This document shows, one piece after another, positions 26,055 to 33,511 of a stretch of 33,511 nt of DNA. The stretch lies in assembly GCA_029287235.1 (NCBI GenBank), contig JARFRM010000297.1, positions 1 to 33,511 on the forward strand, written 5' to 3'. Position 1 is the stretch's first letter. The number at the start of each line of letters is the position of its first letter. A model generated the notes under the pieces. It was given only the letters and a program-made list of their open reading frames with translations, searched no databases and was not told the DNA's origin. The DNA comes from Thermoanaerobaculales bacterium (GTDB lineage Bacteria; Acidobacteriota; Thermoanaerobaculia; Thermoanaerobaculales; Sulfomarinibacteraceae). The translations under genes were made by a program, and so were the position numbers.

Positions 26055-26712
26055 TGGATCGCTTGTCGAGGCGCTCGTAGGAAACCACAGAGGCACAGAG
26101 ACACAGAGGATGTGGGGCGACTCGATCGACTTGCCCTTGATTCGCCCACCGTGGTTGCCTCAGCTGCAAGAAAACCGCAAAGGTCGCAACGGCAGGACGC
26201 GAAGATCGCGAGGTATCGCGTTTTTTCTTGGCGAGACGGTGCTCGAACGTTGTCCAACTAAGTAGATCGTGCGGCGGAGGTGCCTGGCTCTCATTTTCGT
26301 CCGACGAAAATGGTGCCTGGCATCCTCACGGGGAGTTTGTTGAGAGAATCAAGCACGGGACCCGCCCCGGGGCGCGCCATACCGAACCCGGTTTCTAACA
26401 CGCAGGTGGCCGAGGGGGATTATTGGAAGGTCTGCGACCCCGCTGATCGCGCGAGCGGCGGCCTCACTCTGAACCGGAACAGATGCACCGGATCGTCCCG
26501 CCGCGAGGGTTGCCCGGCATGACATTGTGCGGAGCGTGGTGCGCTGCTGGGGAGCCGGTGTCAGCACAATATCAAGCCCGGCACGCCCCGGTGGAGGGTG
26601 GTTCCCGCGTGCTTTCATCGTGGGGCTTTCGGGTGGAGGAGGCGCCATGTGAGGGCGCGGGCTTCGGCCGCTGTCCCGGCCGCTGTCCTGGCCCCAGCGG
26701 CTTCGCTTGGAT
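26055..26712. repeat. Repeat-rich intergenic region between convergent genes
   Basis: This 658-base gap has no supported gene. It holds a purine-rich word repeat around 26083-26110 (CCACAGAGGCACAGAGACAC), a block at ~26170-26215 with CGCAAAGGTCGCAACGG and ACGCGAAGATCGCGAGG (same style as the other dispersed repeats), and a palindrome at 26292-26312 described separately. The part from ~26330 to 26712 is GC-rich; I see no RNA gene, promoter or clear structure in it. Confidence 0.6.
26279..26321. repeat. Palindrome CATTTTCGTC/GACGAAAATG within a direct repeat
   Basis: A 10-bp perfect inverted repeat (26292-26301, 26303-26312, one base between) is bracketed by direct copies of GGTGCCTGGC (26279-26288 and 26312-26321). 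It lies between convergent genes and could act as a bidirectional terminator or be a mobile-repeat remnant. Confidence 0.6.
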
Positions 26713-28260
26713 CTATCGGTCGCTCTTCGCGCCCCGCGACCGTACCCAGATCAACCCTTCGCGCGCCGTCCTCACGGCATCCGGCGCCGTCCAGGCGAGG
26801 AAGAAGAACATCAACACCCATGACAGGAGGCCGTAGAGCATCTCGAACGACAGGGTCGCGAGATTGGCGAGGTGGAAGCCGTAGAGTGCGGTGTTGAGCC
26901 CCAGCCAGGCGGCGGTCGGTCCCCACCGCCCCCGACCGAGCGGCACCAGCAGGAGCATGACCCAGTAGTAGCAGGTGAGAACCACCACCGCGAACGCGAC
27001 GGCCGTTCCGAGGACCGCGGCTTCGTGGACCTCGAGCCGCCACGCCGCCGCCGCCGCGACGGCCAGAAAGAGGGCCGAGGCGAACAGCAGGACCGGTCGC
27101 CGTTCATTCTGCAGCCGGTTCATTTTCGCCTGCCAGTGGATCCACGGTTCGGGCAGCCGGAAATCGACATCGTCGCGGCGCATGGTCGCGCGGTCGTAGA
27201 GCAGGACATTCTTGAGCCCGACGTTGTTGGTCAGCCAGGTGCCGTGGTGCTTGGACAGATTCCACTTGAAGTCGGTCCACGCCCGAAGGCCGGTTCCCGT
27301 GAGGCTGCCCGCGGCGAGACAGAGCACAACGCCAACACCGAAGCCCACGGCCAGACGGCGGAACCACGCGGTCGGTCGGCCGTCTGCCAGATGGCGAACA
27401 AAGACCACCGCCGGGCCGACGAGAAAGCCGCCGGGAAAGACCCGGACCATGGTCGCGTAGGCGATGAGGCCGCCGGCGAGACCGAAGCTCTTCCTCTTGA
27501 GCAGACAGATCGCCACCCCGACGGCGGCCATCCAATCCTGCCGGAGAAAGGCGCCGCCGACCCAGTCGAAGCGCCATGGGTAGCCGAGCCCGAAAACAAT
27601 GACCGCCAGGCAGCCGATCCGGGTGCCGAAGGTGCGAAAGATCATTACGAACATGCCGCAGAGCAGGATGGGATCCAGCCAGGCGAGAGCCTTCAAGCTC
27701 GCTGTCGAAGCCGCCGGCCATCGGGAGAAGATCCGGGCGGTGAAGGTCCAGGTGGGGGTCGGGTTGTAGCCGTGGTCCTTGCGGATTCTGGCGATGTAGT
27801 CGTATCTGCTGGCCTCGAGAAAATATCGGGTGTCCGTGCGGAAGGTCTGCCAGCGCTCGTCGGAGAAGCGGTTGCGGACCTCGTTCATGTGATTGACCAA
27901 CGATGCGACCCTGACCACCTCGTTGGTCCTCAGGTCGCGCATGTGGGGCTGCGGGCCCCGACCGAGATCGAGTTCGCGTTCGGCGGCCAGCGAGGCGACA
28001 TAGATCCCGTCGTAGCCGACCTCGGGAAAGTACTTGGATCCGAGGAAGTAGTGGAACTGTTCCCAGTGGTGAACCATGGACGAGCCGTGAAAGTGGCCGA
28101 AGTTGGTGTAGGCGAGGACCGCCACCACGGCCATGACTCCGAGGATCTGACCGGCCTGGTCGTTCTTGAGTTTTCCCGGCATCTTGTGCCGCCAGATGAT
28201 CAGAAATACCGCCAGAAGACTCAGACCGCCCTTGATCCACAACTCGGTCGTCAGTTGCAT
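26713..28260 (-). CDS. Large polytopic membrane protein, GT87/DUF2029-like
   Basis: A 515-residue protein with about 11 hydrophobic helices. After two N-terminal helices comes a long soluble loop (~55-185) with FHGSSMVHHWEQFHYFLGSKYF and GYDGIYVASLAAE. Further helices follow, with MVRVFPGGFLVGPA in the middle, as in polyprenol-linked glycosyltransferase families such as GT87. That similarity is weak and I am not sure of the function; a role in cell-surface glycan building is a guess. The ATG at 28260 has no Shine-Dalgarno but an extended -10 directly before it. It converges on the FmdB-like gene. Confidence 0.72.
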   Translation of the reverse strand: MQLTTELWIKGGLSLLAVFLIIWRHKMPGKLKNDQAGQILGVMAVVAVLAYTNFGHFHGSSMVHHWEQFHYFLGSKYFPEVGYDGIYVASLAAERELDLGRGPQPHMRDLRTNEVVRVASLVNHMNEVRNRFSDERWQTFRTDTRYFLEASRYDYIARIRKDHGYNPTPTWTFTARIFSRWPAASTASLKALAWLDPILLCGMFVMIFRTFGTRIGCLAVIVFGLGYPWRFDWVGGAFLRQDWMAAVGVAICLLKRKSFGLAGGLIAYATMVRVFPGGFLVGPAVVFVRHLADGRPTAWFRRLAVGFGVGVVLCLAAGSLTGTGLRAWTDFKWNLSKHHGTWLTNNVGLKNVLLYDRATMRRDDVDFRLPEPWIHWQAKMNRLQNERRPVLLFASALFLAVAAAAAWRLEVHEAAVLGTAVAFAVVVLTCYYWVMLLLVPLGRGRWGPTAAWLGLNTALYGFHLANLATLSFEMLYGLLSWVLMFFFLAWTAPDAVRTAREGLIWVRSRGAKSDR

Positions 28261-28634
28261 GGCGGTAGGTTACCAGGGGAGGTGGGCTGAGTGTCTGTGG
28301 AAACGCGATGGAAGGGGTGCACAGGCACGCGACATTGTTCGCGGCAAACAATGTCGGATGTCAGGTACCCGTCCCGCGTTCTTTCGAGGGTTCGCGGAAT
28401 TGGCACCGAACCCGCGTTCTGTCGAGGGAACCGAGGCGGGGTACCTCGAGAACACCCGGTGGTGGCATCGAACGGACGTGCCGCTTCAAATCATTGTTTG
28501 GATCGAAGACCTCGTGGCTACGCCGATCGCAGGGGCCAAACAATGTTTGAGGGGGCACTCACGGGGAGCGCGATGGGAGAACCATGTTCAGAAGCGCGCT
28601 GCCCGGGAAGGGCGTTGATCTGAACCTGATGCGC
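28261..28634. repeat. Structured intergenic region with nested repeats
   Basis: No gene is supported in these 374 bases. They hold an inverted repeat GACATTGTT/AACAATGTC (28331-28339, 28347-28355), a second one CATTGTTTGG/CCAAACAATG (28492-28501, 28536-28545), and an 18-base near-identical direct repeat (28373-28390 and 28411-28428, one mismatch, CCCGCGTTCTTTCGAGGG) enclosed by GGTACC sites (28364, 28440). Confidence 0.6.
28267..28275 (-). promoter_or_regulatory. Extended -10 element for the GT87-like gene (leaderless type)
   Basis: On the minus strand this reads TGGTAACCT, an extended -10 (TGn plus TAACCT) ending six bases before the ATG at 28260. It has the same layout as the aroK promoter. 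Confidence 0.45.
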
Positions 28635-29486
28635 TCAGGCTGCGAGAATACCCGCGTCCGCTTTGCTCCGCAGGACGAGGATGTCGATCTCGGGTGGTGC
28701 GCCGAGGCGGAGCGGCACCGCGCCGACCCCGATCCCGCGCGAGACGTAGAGCGTGGCATCGGCGCGGCGGTAGGGCCCGGCGATGTAGCGACTCTGGAAG
28801 CGGGCGACGTTGAGATTGCGTTGGTTCAACGCTATCTGTCCGCCGTGGGTATGGCCGGCCAGCGTCAGATGAGCGCCGGCAGCCACCGTATCGTGCCAGG
28901 TGCGGGGCTGGTGGCTGAGGCAGAGCCTGAAAGCGTTGGGGTAGCGGCCGAGCAGGGAGAAGTCGGGCGCCCGACCGGAGCCCGCGTTGGCATCCTCGAG
29001 TCCGATCAGAGCGAGCTCGGAAGAGCCCCGCCGGAGCACCCTGCCCCGGTTGACCAGGGGTGTGATCCCCGCCTCGACCAACGCCCGTTCCGACAGCCTC
29101 GGGTCGAAGTAGTGATCGTGGTTGCCGAGGATCCCGAAGACTCCGAGCGGTGCGGTGATCCCGGCAAAGCCCTGAACGAAGCGGTCCGCATCTGACGGGC
29201 GCCGGTCCATCTGGTCGCCGGTGAAGACCACCAGATCCGGTTCGAGGTTCTCGACCATGCCGGCGATGCGGGCCATCCGTTCGGCCGGCATGTAGGGTCC
29301 GGCGTGGACATCCGAAATCTGTGCGATGGTCAGGCCATCCCACTCGGTCGGCAACTGCGGCAGCTCGAGGGTGGTGTGTTGCAGCCCGGGCAGATCGAGA
29401 GCGCCGGCGATACCGTAACCGGCGAACCCTGTGGATCCTGCCGCTCCGAGCGACACACTACGGATGAAACTTCGGCGAGTCAGCAT
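28635..29486 (-). CDS. Tat-exported metallophosphoesterase (YkuE-like)
   Basis: A 283-residue calcineurin-like phosphoesterase. The N-terminus MLTRRSFIRSVSLGAAG carries a twin-arginine (RRSFIR) signal and a hydrophobic stretch, so it is probably exported folded. Metal motifs in order: QISDVHAGP, FTGDQMDRR, LGNHDHYFD, LSHQPR, GHTHGGQI. The last pattern is typical of the YkuE group, which act at the membrane on lipid-like phosphoesters; the substrate is unknown. The start at 29486 gives a proper Tat peptide; in-frame codons upstream do not. It is divergent from the MFS gene. Confidence 0.9.
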   Translation of the reverse strand: MLTRRSFIRSVSLGAAGSTGFAGYGIAGALDLPGLQHTTLELPQLPTEWDGLTIAQISDVHAGPYMPAERMARIAGMVENLEPDLVVFTGDQMDRRPSDADRFVQGFAGITAPLGVFGILGNHDHYFDPRLSERALVEAGITPLVNRGRVLRRGSSELALIGLEDANAGSGRAPDFSLLGRYPNAFRLCLSHQPRTWHDTVAAGAHLTLAGHTHGGQIALNQRNLNVARFQSRYIAGPYRRADATLYVSRGIGVGAVPLRLGAPPEIDILVLRSKADAGILAA

Positions 29487-29533
29487 GTGGAGAATTCCGC
29501 CTGTGATGACCACGAGGTCGAGGGCGGACTTCC

Positions 29534-29539
29534 ATTGTA
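29534..29539 (-). promoter_or_regulatory. Putative -10 element for the Tat phosphoesterase
   Basis: The minus strand reads TACAAT within TTACAATG, 47 bases before the ATG. The divergent MFS gene has the identical octamer on the other strand. Confidence 0.4.
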
Positions 29540-29574
29540 ACAGTTTCGCCGGAGGGGTATTCCGTGAGCGGGGT

Positions 29575-29580
29575 TACAAT
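29575..29580 (+). promoter_or_regulatory. Putative -10 element for the MFS transporter
   Basis: TACAAT within TTACAATG lies 24 bases before the ATG, leaving room for AAAGGAG. No good -35 is visible. Confidence 0.45.
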
Positions 29581-29604
29581 GCACCGTCCACAAAGGAGCT
29601 CCCC

Positions 29605-30900
29605 ATGACCGATACCTCCGCACCGGTCGCCCTGACACCTCAGCCGTCACCGGCATACCGCTGGCTGGTCCTCATCGTCATCAGTGTGGCGATGTTCGGC
29701 AACTACTATGTCTACGATTCCATCGCGCCCATTGCCGATATTCTCAAATCGGAGTTGGGTTTCACGGATGCCAACTACGGCACGCTCTTTTCGGTCTACA
29801 GCCTTGCGGCGGTCATCGTCCTGTTGCTCGGCGGTGTCATCATCGACAGATACGGAACGGTCAAATCAACCATCATTTTCGGGGCGATCTGCACGTTTTC
29901 CGCGATCCTGATGGTCACGACCTCGGACTTCTGGGTCATGGTGGTGGCTCGTTTTCTCCTCGGCCTCGGGTCGGAACCCCTGATCGTTGCCATCACCTGC
30001 GCCCTGGCCAAGTGGTTCAAAGGCCGGGAGCTCGGGTTTGCCTTCGGTATCAATCTGACCATCGCCCGCTTGGGGTCGTTTTCCGCCGACTGGATGCCCA
30101 CCTGGGTTCCGTCCGCGTTCACGGGCTGGCGGGGTCCCCTGCTCATCGCGGCTGGAATCGGAACGCTCTGCCTACTCTCCGCCCTTGTCTATGGAGCTCT
30201 CGAGGCGCGTGCGAATCGCCGTTATGGTCTCGGCGAGGCGGGGGAGACCGACAAGCTGGTGCTCTCGGACCTTTTCCGATTCACCAAGTCCTACTGGTTC
30301 GTCGTCGCACTCTGTGTGACCTTCTACTCCGCCATCTTTCCGTTCCGCGGATTCTCCATCAAGTTCTTCATGGAGGCCTGGGAGCTCACTCGCGATACCG
30401 CGGGTCAGTTCAACAGTGTGCTCCCGTTGGCTGCCATGATCGCCACGCCGCTCTTCGGGCTCTTGGTGGATAAGGTTGGCAACAGGGCGCTCTTCATGGT
30501 CTTCGGTTCATTCATGATGATGCCGGTCTTTTTGATGATGGCCTACCAGGTCACACCGCTGGTGGTACCGGTTGCGATGATGGGAGTTGCCTTTTCGCTC
30601 ATCCCCGCGGTGATGTGGCCGTCGGTTGCCTACATCGTTGACGAGAAGCGTCTCGGGACAGCCTATGCGGTCATGACGCTGGTTCAGCAGATCGGGGTCA
30701 TGGGAATGCCGCTGGTCATCGGCTTTCTGAATGACCACTATCAGGCGAGCGCCGAGAACCCTGCCGGCCACAATCCAGGGATGTGGGCTTTCAGTATCTT
30801 GGGATTCCTTGCACTCTTCTTTGCCATCATGCTTCGCCGGGAAGAAACCGGCCCCAACGCCCACGGCCTCGAAACCATCAAGGCGGGCTCGAAGGGATAG
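29605..30900 (+). CDS. Major facilitator superfamily transporter
   Basis: A 431-residue inner-membrane transporter with 12 predicted helices in two halves. After a short N-terminal tail, helix 1 starts at ~17 (RWLVLIVISVAMFGNYYVYD). The cytoplasmic A-motif-like loop is GGVIIDRYGTVKS (~77-89) and the matching C-half loop is GLLVDKVGNRALF. The substrate cannot be assigned; the sequence suggests a sugar-acid or organic-anion type porter only weakly. AAAGGAG precedes the ATG at good spacing. It stands alone between a divergent phosphoesterase and a convergent zinc protein. Confidence 0.9.
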   Translation: MTDTSAPVALTPQPSPAYRWLVLIVISVAMFGNYYVYDSIAPIADILKSELGFTDANYGTLFSVYSLAAVIVLLLGGVIIDRYGTVKSTIIFGAICTFSAILMVTTSDFWVMVVARFLLGLGSEPLIVAITCALAKWFKGRELGFAFGINLTIARLGSFSADWMPTWVPSAFTGWRGPLLIAAGIGTLCLLSALVYGALEARANRRYGLGEAGETDKLVLSDLFRFTKSYWFVVALCVTFYSAIFPFRGFSIKFFMEAWELTRDTAGQFNSVLPLAAMIATPLFGLLVDKVGNRALFMVFGSFMMMPVFLMMAYQVTPLVVPVAMMGVAFSLIPAVMWPSVAYIVDEKRLGTAYAVMTLVQQIGVMGMPLVIGFLNDHYQASAENPAGHNPGMWAFSILGFLALFFAIMLRREETGPNAHGLETIKAGSKG

Positions 30901-31336
30901 TCCCCCGGATCGCCGCAACAACGGAGCTATTAGCCGTTAGCCGTTAGCTCCATCGCCGCAATCGACCCGGTCGCTTGACTTCGGGCGTGGCCATAGTCGC
31001 TCAAAAATGGTGCGCTCAAATGATCCGCAGTCAATGACGCGGAGTGCCGCCGAATTGATCAATTCAAGCCATCGCACGCGTCGAGCAACATCGCGCTGAT
31101 TCACAGGGACCCGGGATTGGAGCGCGATGTTCGGCTGCGCCCAGCGACCTCCGCGTCCCCGTGGTTCTATTCCACCGAGCGGCATTGTGCAATATTCGAC
31201 CTTACCGACCCCCGGCCGGAAACAACCATGCGATGCGGCTAACAGCAAACAGCTAACGGCTTATCGCTAACAGCAAATAGCTAACGGCTAACAGCAAACA
31301 GCTAACGGCTAACAGCTAACAGCTAACAGCTAAAAG
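30901..31336. repeat. Intergenic region flanked by inverted TTAGCCG/CGGCTAA-type repeats
   Basis: Bases 30925-30951 carry TTAGCCG-type units. Bases 31236-31340 carry a dozen reiterated GCTAACAG and GCTAACGG-type units in the opposite sense, running up to the stop of the next gene. The ~285 bases between have no convincing gene; a 103-codon minus-strand frame (30937-31248) runs into the repeat and has no recognisable domain. Confidence 0.65.
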
Positions 31337-31798
31337 CTACTTCTTGAACAGCGCGTCAAACGCCGCCCTCGGGTCATTCGGATTGGTCCCACCCGGGCCG
31401 TCCGATCGCCCGCTCTCCGAGGGTTTGAGCCCGAGATCGCGGACCGCCTTGGGTTGAAAGAGCTCGCAATCGTTGGCTTTGGTCTTGGACTCGACGCGCG
31501 CCTCCCGGGGTTTTCGGCACTCGAATCGTGCGCCGGTGTCGAAAAAGCTGCAGTTCGAGCAGGAGTGCAGGGGTGATTGGCAGCCGGGGCAGGTGGCGTC
31601 CATTTCGACCGACACGTTGACCAGGTCCCGGCCGCAGCGCGCGCACCTGAATGCGACCGAGGTCGGCGCCCCGAGTCCTCGGCCTCGCGGTCCGTCGTCA
31701 TAGTTCCGCGGTCCGCTCGGTTTGGGCTTCTGGCGCTGCGGCTCGCGGTCGCGGTCGTCGTCCTGATAACCGCGATGGCGATACTTCCTGTCGCTCAT
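31337..31798 (-). CDS. Double zinc-site (Cys-rich) hypothetical protein
   Basis: A 153-residue soluble protein. Residues 1-45 are highly charged and Arg/Asp/Pro-rich, probably disordered. A zinc ribbon follows (CARC at 52-55, CPGC at 70-73). Then comes a second four-Cys site, SCSNCSFFDTGARFEC plus CELF (Cys80, 83, 94, 111), whose CxNC-FFD-C-x-K-x-N-CELF pattern recurs in proteins of unknown function from related bacteria as far as I recall. AAGGAG lies eight bases before the ATG. It is downstream of tolB, where pal is often found, but it is not Pal. Confidence 0.78.
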   Translation of the reverse strand: MSDRKYRHRGYQDDDRDREPQRQKPKPSGPRNYDDGPRGRGLGAPTSVAFRCARCGRDLVNVSVEMDATCPGCQSPLHSCSNCSFFDTGARFECRKPREARVESKTKANDCELFQPKAVRDLGLKPSESGRSDGPGGTNPNDPRAAFDALFKK

Positions 31799-31819
31799 TG
31801 AACTGACTCCTTGACATTC

Positions 31820-31825
31820 ATCTTA
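31820..31825 (-). promoter_or_regulatory. Putative -10 element for the double zinc-site gene
   Basis: The minus strand reads TAAGAT, about 21 bases before the ATG and upstream of its AAGGAG. Confidence 0.35.
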
Positions 31826-31861
31826 ACCCCTCGCTCGTCTCAGAACACGAGAAGAGTGCCC

Positions 31862-31896
31862 GGGTCCATCCTTGCGCCATGCGCAAGGATGGACCC
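31862..31896. terminator. Perfect 16-bp hairpin downstream of tolB
   Basis: Arms 31862-31877 (GGGTCCATCCTTGCGC) and 31881-31896 are exact complements around CAT. It sits 35 bases beyond the tolB stop on the minus strand and probably ends or stabilises that transcript. No T-run follows. Confidence 0.6.
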
Positions 31897-31930
31897 TAGT
31901 AACCCTCCATCGCCTCTCCGGAGCGCCGAG

Positions 31931-33217
31931 CTAGCGCGTCGCTCCGACCCACGTGGGCGAATGATTGGCGCCTTCCGTCGTGAGTTGATGGGGTACTCCG
32001 TTGGCGTCCGTGATGTAGATCTGCGGGCTGCCCGTACGGTCCGACTCGAAAGCGATCATAGACCCTTCAGGAGAAAAACAGGGCGATTCATTGTTCCCGG
32101 GGGCCGAAATCACCGTCCGTTCGGTCGTCACCGCGTCGATCGTGGCAATCTGAAAGGTGCCCTCGTCGCGGGTCGTGCACGCGATGCGGGTGCCGTCGTA
32201 GGCCCACGTCGGCTCGTCGTGGAAGAGGCCGCCGAAGCTCAGCCGACGGACATTGCTCCCGTCGCCGTCCATCAGGTAGAGCTGGGGGCTGCCCGACCGG
32301 GTGGACGTGAAGGCGATCTGGCGCCCGTTGGGCGCCCAGGATGGCTGGGTGTCGATACCGCGAGCGGTCGTCAGTCGTTGCGCTTCACCGCCGTCGATCG
32401 ACACCGTGTAGATGTCGACATTACCGTCGAGGCTCGAGGCGAAGGCGACGGTGCGGCCGTTGGGTGAGATGGTGGCCGACGAGTTGACGCCGCCCTTGTC
32501 CCACAGGAGCTTGAGATAGCCCTCCTGGGGGGTCAGGAGGTAGAGTGCCGGAGTGCCGCGAAGATACGAGGTGAAGATCAGATTCTTGCCGTCGGGAGAC
32601 CATGTTGGAGCCAGGGCCAGCGAGTTGTGCTTGGTGAGTTGCTTCTGGTTGCTGCCGTTCCAGTCCATGACCCAGAGCTCGGATTCGCCGGTCCGGTCGG
32701 AGATGAAGGCGATTCGAGACAGGAACGGGCCCGGTCGACCGGTGAAGACCTGGACGAGGTCATTGGCCATGGTGTGGGCCACGACCTGGGAGGAGGAGAT
32801 GCCGGCTCGATAGCGTTTGGCGAAGGCGAACTCGCCCGAGACCAGATCGACGAGACGGGCCTCGACCACGAGCTGGCCGCCGGCGCGGACGACCGTCCCG
32901 CTGAGAAGAAACTGCGCGCCGATGGATCGCCAGCGCTCGTTGAGAACCTCCGGCCGCGGGTCGTCCTCGACCAGGGCGTAGAGCCGCCGCTCGACGATGG
33001 CGATCGGGGCTGCCGCCGCGAGATCCGCGTCGAGGGTTTCCTGAAAACCGCGGGCCGCGTCCACGGGAGTTCCCGGCAGGACCATCAGAGGCGGTGTGGC
33101 CACGGCGACCCGGCGGAGGCCGGGTTGGGTGATCTCGAGGTAGATTTCGTCCTGTGCCGAAACACCCACTGCCATCAAAAACATCGCGGCGAAAAAAGAA
33201 ACGAATCGTGATCGCAT
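31931..33217 (-). CDS. tolB: Tol-Pal system beta-propeller protein TolB
   Basis: TolB is the periplasmic member of the Tol-Pal complex, which helps pull in the outer membrane at division. It has 428 residues: a signal peptide (~1-22, ending VSAQ), an N-terminal alpha/beta domain (~25-160, with IVERRLYALVEDD and FLLSGTVVRAGGQLVVEARL), and a six-bladed WD40-like PD40 propeller (~165-425) with repeats such as IAFISDRTGESELWVMDWNG, PTWSPDGKNLIFTS and PSWAPNGRQIAFTSTRSG. ATG 33217 is two bases after the preceding stop and has CGGAG upstream. It is co-transcribed with the TonB/TolA-like gene. Confidence 0.92.
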   Translation of the reverse strand: MRSRFVSFFAAMFLMAVGVSAQDEIYLEITQPGLRRVAVATPPLMVLPGTPVDAARGFQETLDADLAAAAPIAIVERRLYALVEDDPRPEVLNERWRSIGAQFLLSGTVVRAGGQLVVEARLVDLVSGEFAFAKRYRAGISSSQVVAHTMANDLVQVFTGRPGPFLSRIAFISDRTGESELWVMDWNGSNQKQLTKHNSLALAPTWSPDGKNLIFTSYLRGTPALYLLTPQEGYLKLLWDKGGVNSSATISPNGRTVAFASSLDGNVDIYTVSIDGGEAQRLTTARGIDTQPSWAPNGRQIAFTSTRSGSPQLYLMDGDGSNVRRLSFGGLFHDEPTWAYDGTRIACTTRDEGTFQIATIDAVTTERTVISAPGNNESPCFSPEGSMIAFESDRTGSPQIYITDANGVPHQLTTEGANHSPTWVGATR

Positions 33218-33219
33218 GA

Positions 33220-33511
33220 CTACTCCGAAAACGTCAGGTGGACGGTGAGGGTCGATTTGCCGTAGGCGGGCGGCAACGGCGGCAATGGATTGGCTGCGTA
33301 GAGCGCGCGCAGAGCGGCCCGGTCGAAGGACGAGTTGCCCGAGCTCGACTCGAGCTCGATCCGGCTGATGCGTCCCTCCCGGCTGATGGTTAATCGGACC
33401 CGTGTCCGAGTGTCGGCGGGGTCCGCCGGTTTGTACCAACGCGACTCGATGAGGGCGAGCATTCGCTGAACATAGTAGGCGAAGTGGAAGTCCGACGGGA
33501 TGCCGGGGGGC
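33220..33511 (-). CDS. TonB/TolA C-terminal domain protein (5' end outside window)
   Basis: The frame is open through the window edge, so only the last ~97 residues are seen. They match the TonB C-terminal fold: FHFAYYVQRMLALIESRWYK, then TRTRVRLTISREGRI, a Ser-rich turn, SSFDRAALRALYAANPLPPLP and a final strand VHLTFSE. Position directly before tolB suggests a TolA-like partner of the Tol system. An internal ATG at 33462 is inside the domain and is not the true start. Confidence 0.85.
   Translation of the reverse strand, partial: PPGIPSDFHFAYYVQRMLALIESRWYKPADPADTRTRVRLTISREGRISRIELESSSGNSSFDRAALRALYAANPLPPLPPAYGKSTLTVHLTFSE

Noticed and set aside
26330-26712. Possible structured RNA (RNase P, SRP, tmRNA, 6S) in the GC-rich spacer
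   Set aside because: None of the conserved core words of these RNAs could be found on either strand.
26872-28290. 472-codon plus-strand frame opposite the GT87-like gene
   Set aside because: Composition is charged and repetitive as expected of antisense to a membrane protein; no domain or ribosome site.
30937-31248. 103-codon minus-strand frame between the MFS and zinc-protein genes
   Set aside because: Begins inside the word-repeat, has no Shine-Dalgarno or TAnnnT at the right distance and no recognisable domain; left as spacer.

Overview
The window looks like a piece of chromosome from a high-GC, Gram-negative-type bacterium. It is densely coded and mostly housekeeping, with many 4-base stop/start overlaps. 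A TolB plus TolA/TonB-type pair implies an outer membrane. The cdaA-cdaR-glmM order, the FmdB-like and roadblock proteins, and the text-like intergenic repeats suggest an Acidobacteriota-like or related deep-branching lineage. That placement is inference; there is no rRNA here to prove it. I found no prophage, IS transposase, CRISPR array or recognisable defence system.

Layout, left to right. 1-3523 (+): the 3' part of a TPR/acidic-linker protein, a roadblock/LC7 protein, then accB and accC, which make the biotin carboxylase half of acetyl-CoA carboxylase. 3615-8255 (+): aroK, a calcineurin-like phosphoesterase, a secreted HEAT-cyclophilin-thioredoxin-like fusion and a D-2-hydroxyacid dehydrogenase, tightly packed. 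8256-8642: repeat-bearing intergenic DNA. 8643-9446 (-): alpha/beta hydrolase. 9580-10641 (+): Mrp/ApbC Fe-S carrier ATPase. 10650-11402 (-): membrane-anchored protein of unknown function. 11515-12747 (+): CNNM/CorC-type membrane protein. 12829-14316 (-): GT39-like glycosyltransferase. 14317-14792: repeats.

22280-14793 (-): a seven-gene operon, tilS-hpt-ftsH-folP-cdaA-cdaR-glmM. It joins tRNA decoding, purine-type phosphoribosyltransfer, membrane proteolysis, folate, c-di-AMP synthesis and the entry to peptidoglycan precursor synthesis. Upstream lie three perfect 36-bp tandem repeats, a 19-bp perfect hairpin and a CAU-anticodon tRNA. Then on the + strand come a 68-residue nine-cysteine protein, a glutamate-1-semialdehyde-aminomutase-like protein that has lost its PLP lysine, HflX and a FmdB-like zinc ribbon protein.

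26713-29486 (-): a large GT87-like membrane protein and a Tat-exported phosphoesterase. 29605-30900 (+): an MFS transporter. 31337-33511 (-): a double zinc-site protein, tolB and the end of a TolA/TonB-like gene.

The most unusual points are these. First, a PLP-fold protein lacking the catalytic lysine and other active-site motifs is paired with a tiny Cys-rich protein. Second, the HPRT homologue inside the tilS-ftsH operon has lost key acidic residues. Third, five transcription units start with a TAnnnT hexamer 6-8 bases before the first start codon and no Shine-Dalgarno, which suggests leaderless mRNAs. Fourth, a family of palindromic or text-like repeats fills most large intergenic gaps. 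No single locus stands out as a complete new system; the pseudoenzyme pair is the best candidate.
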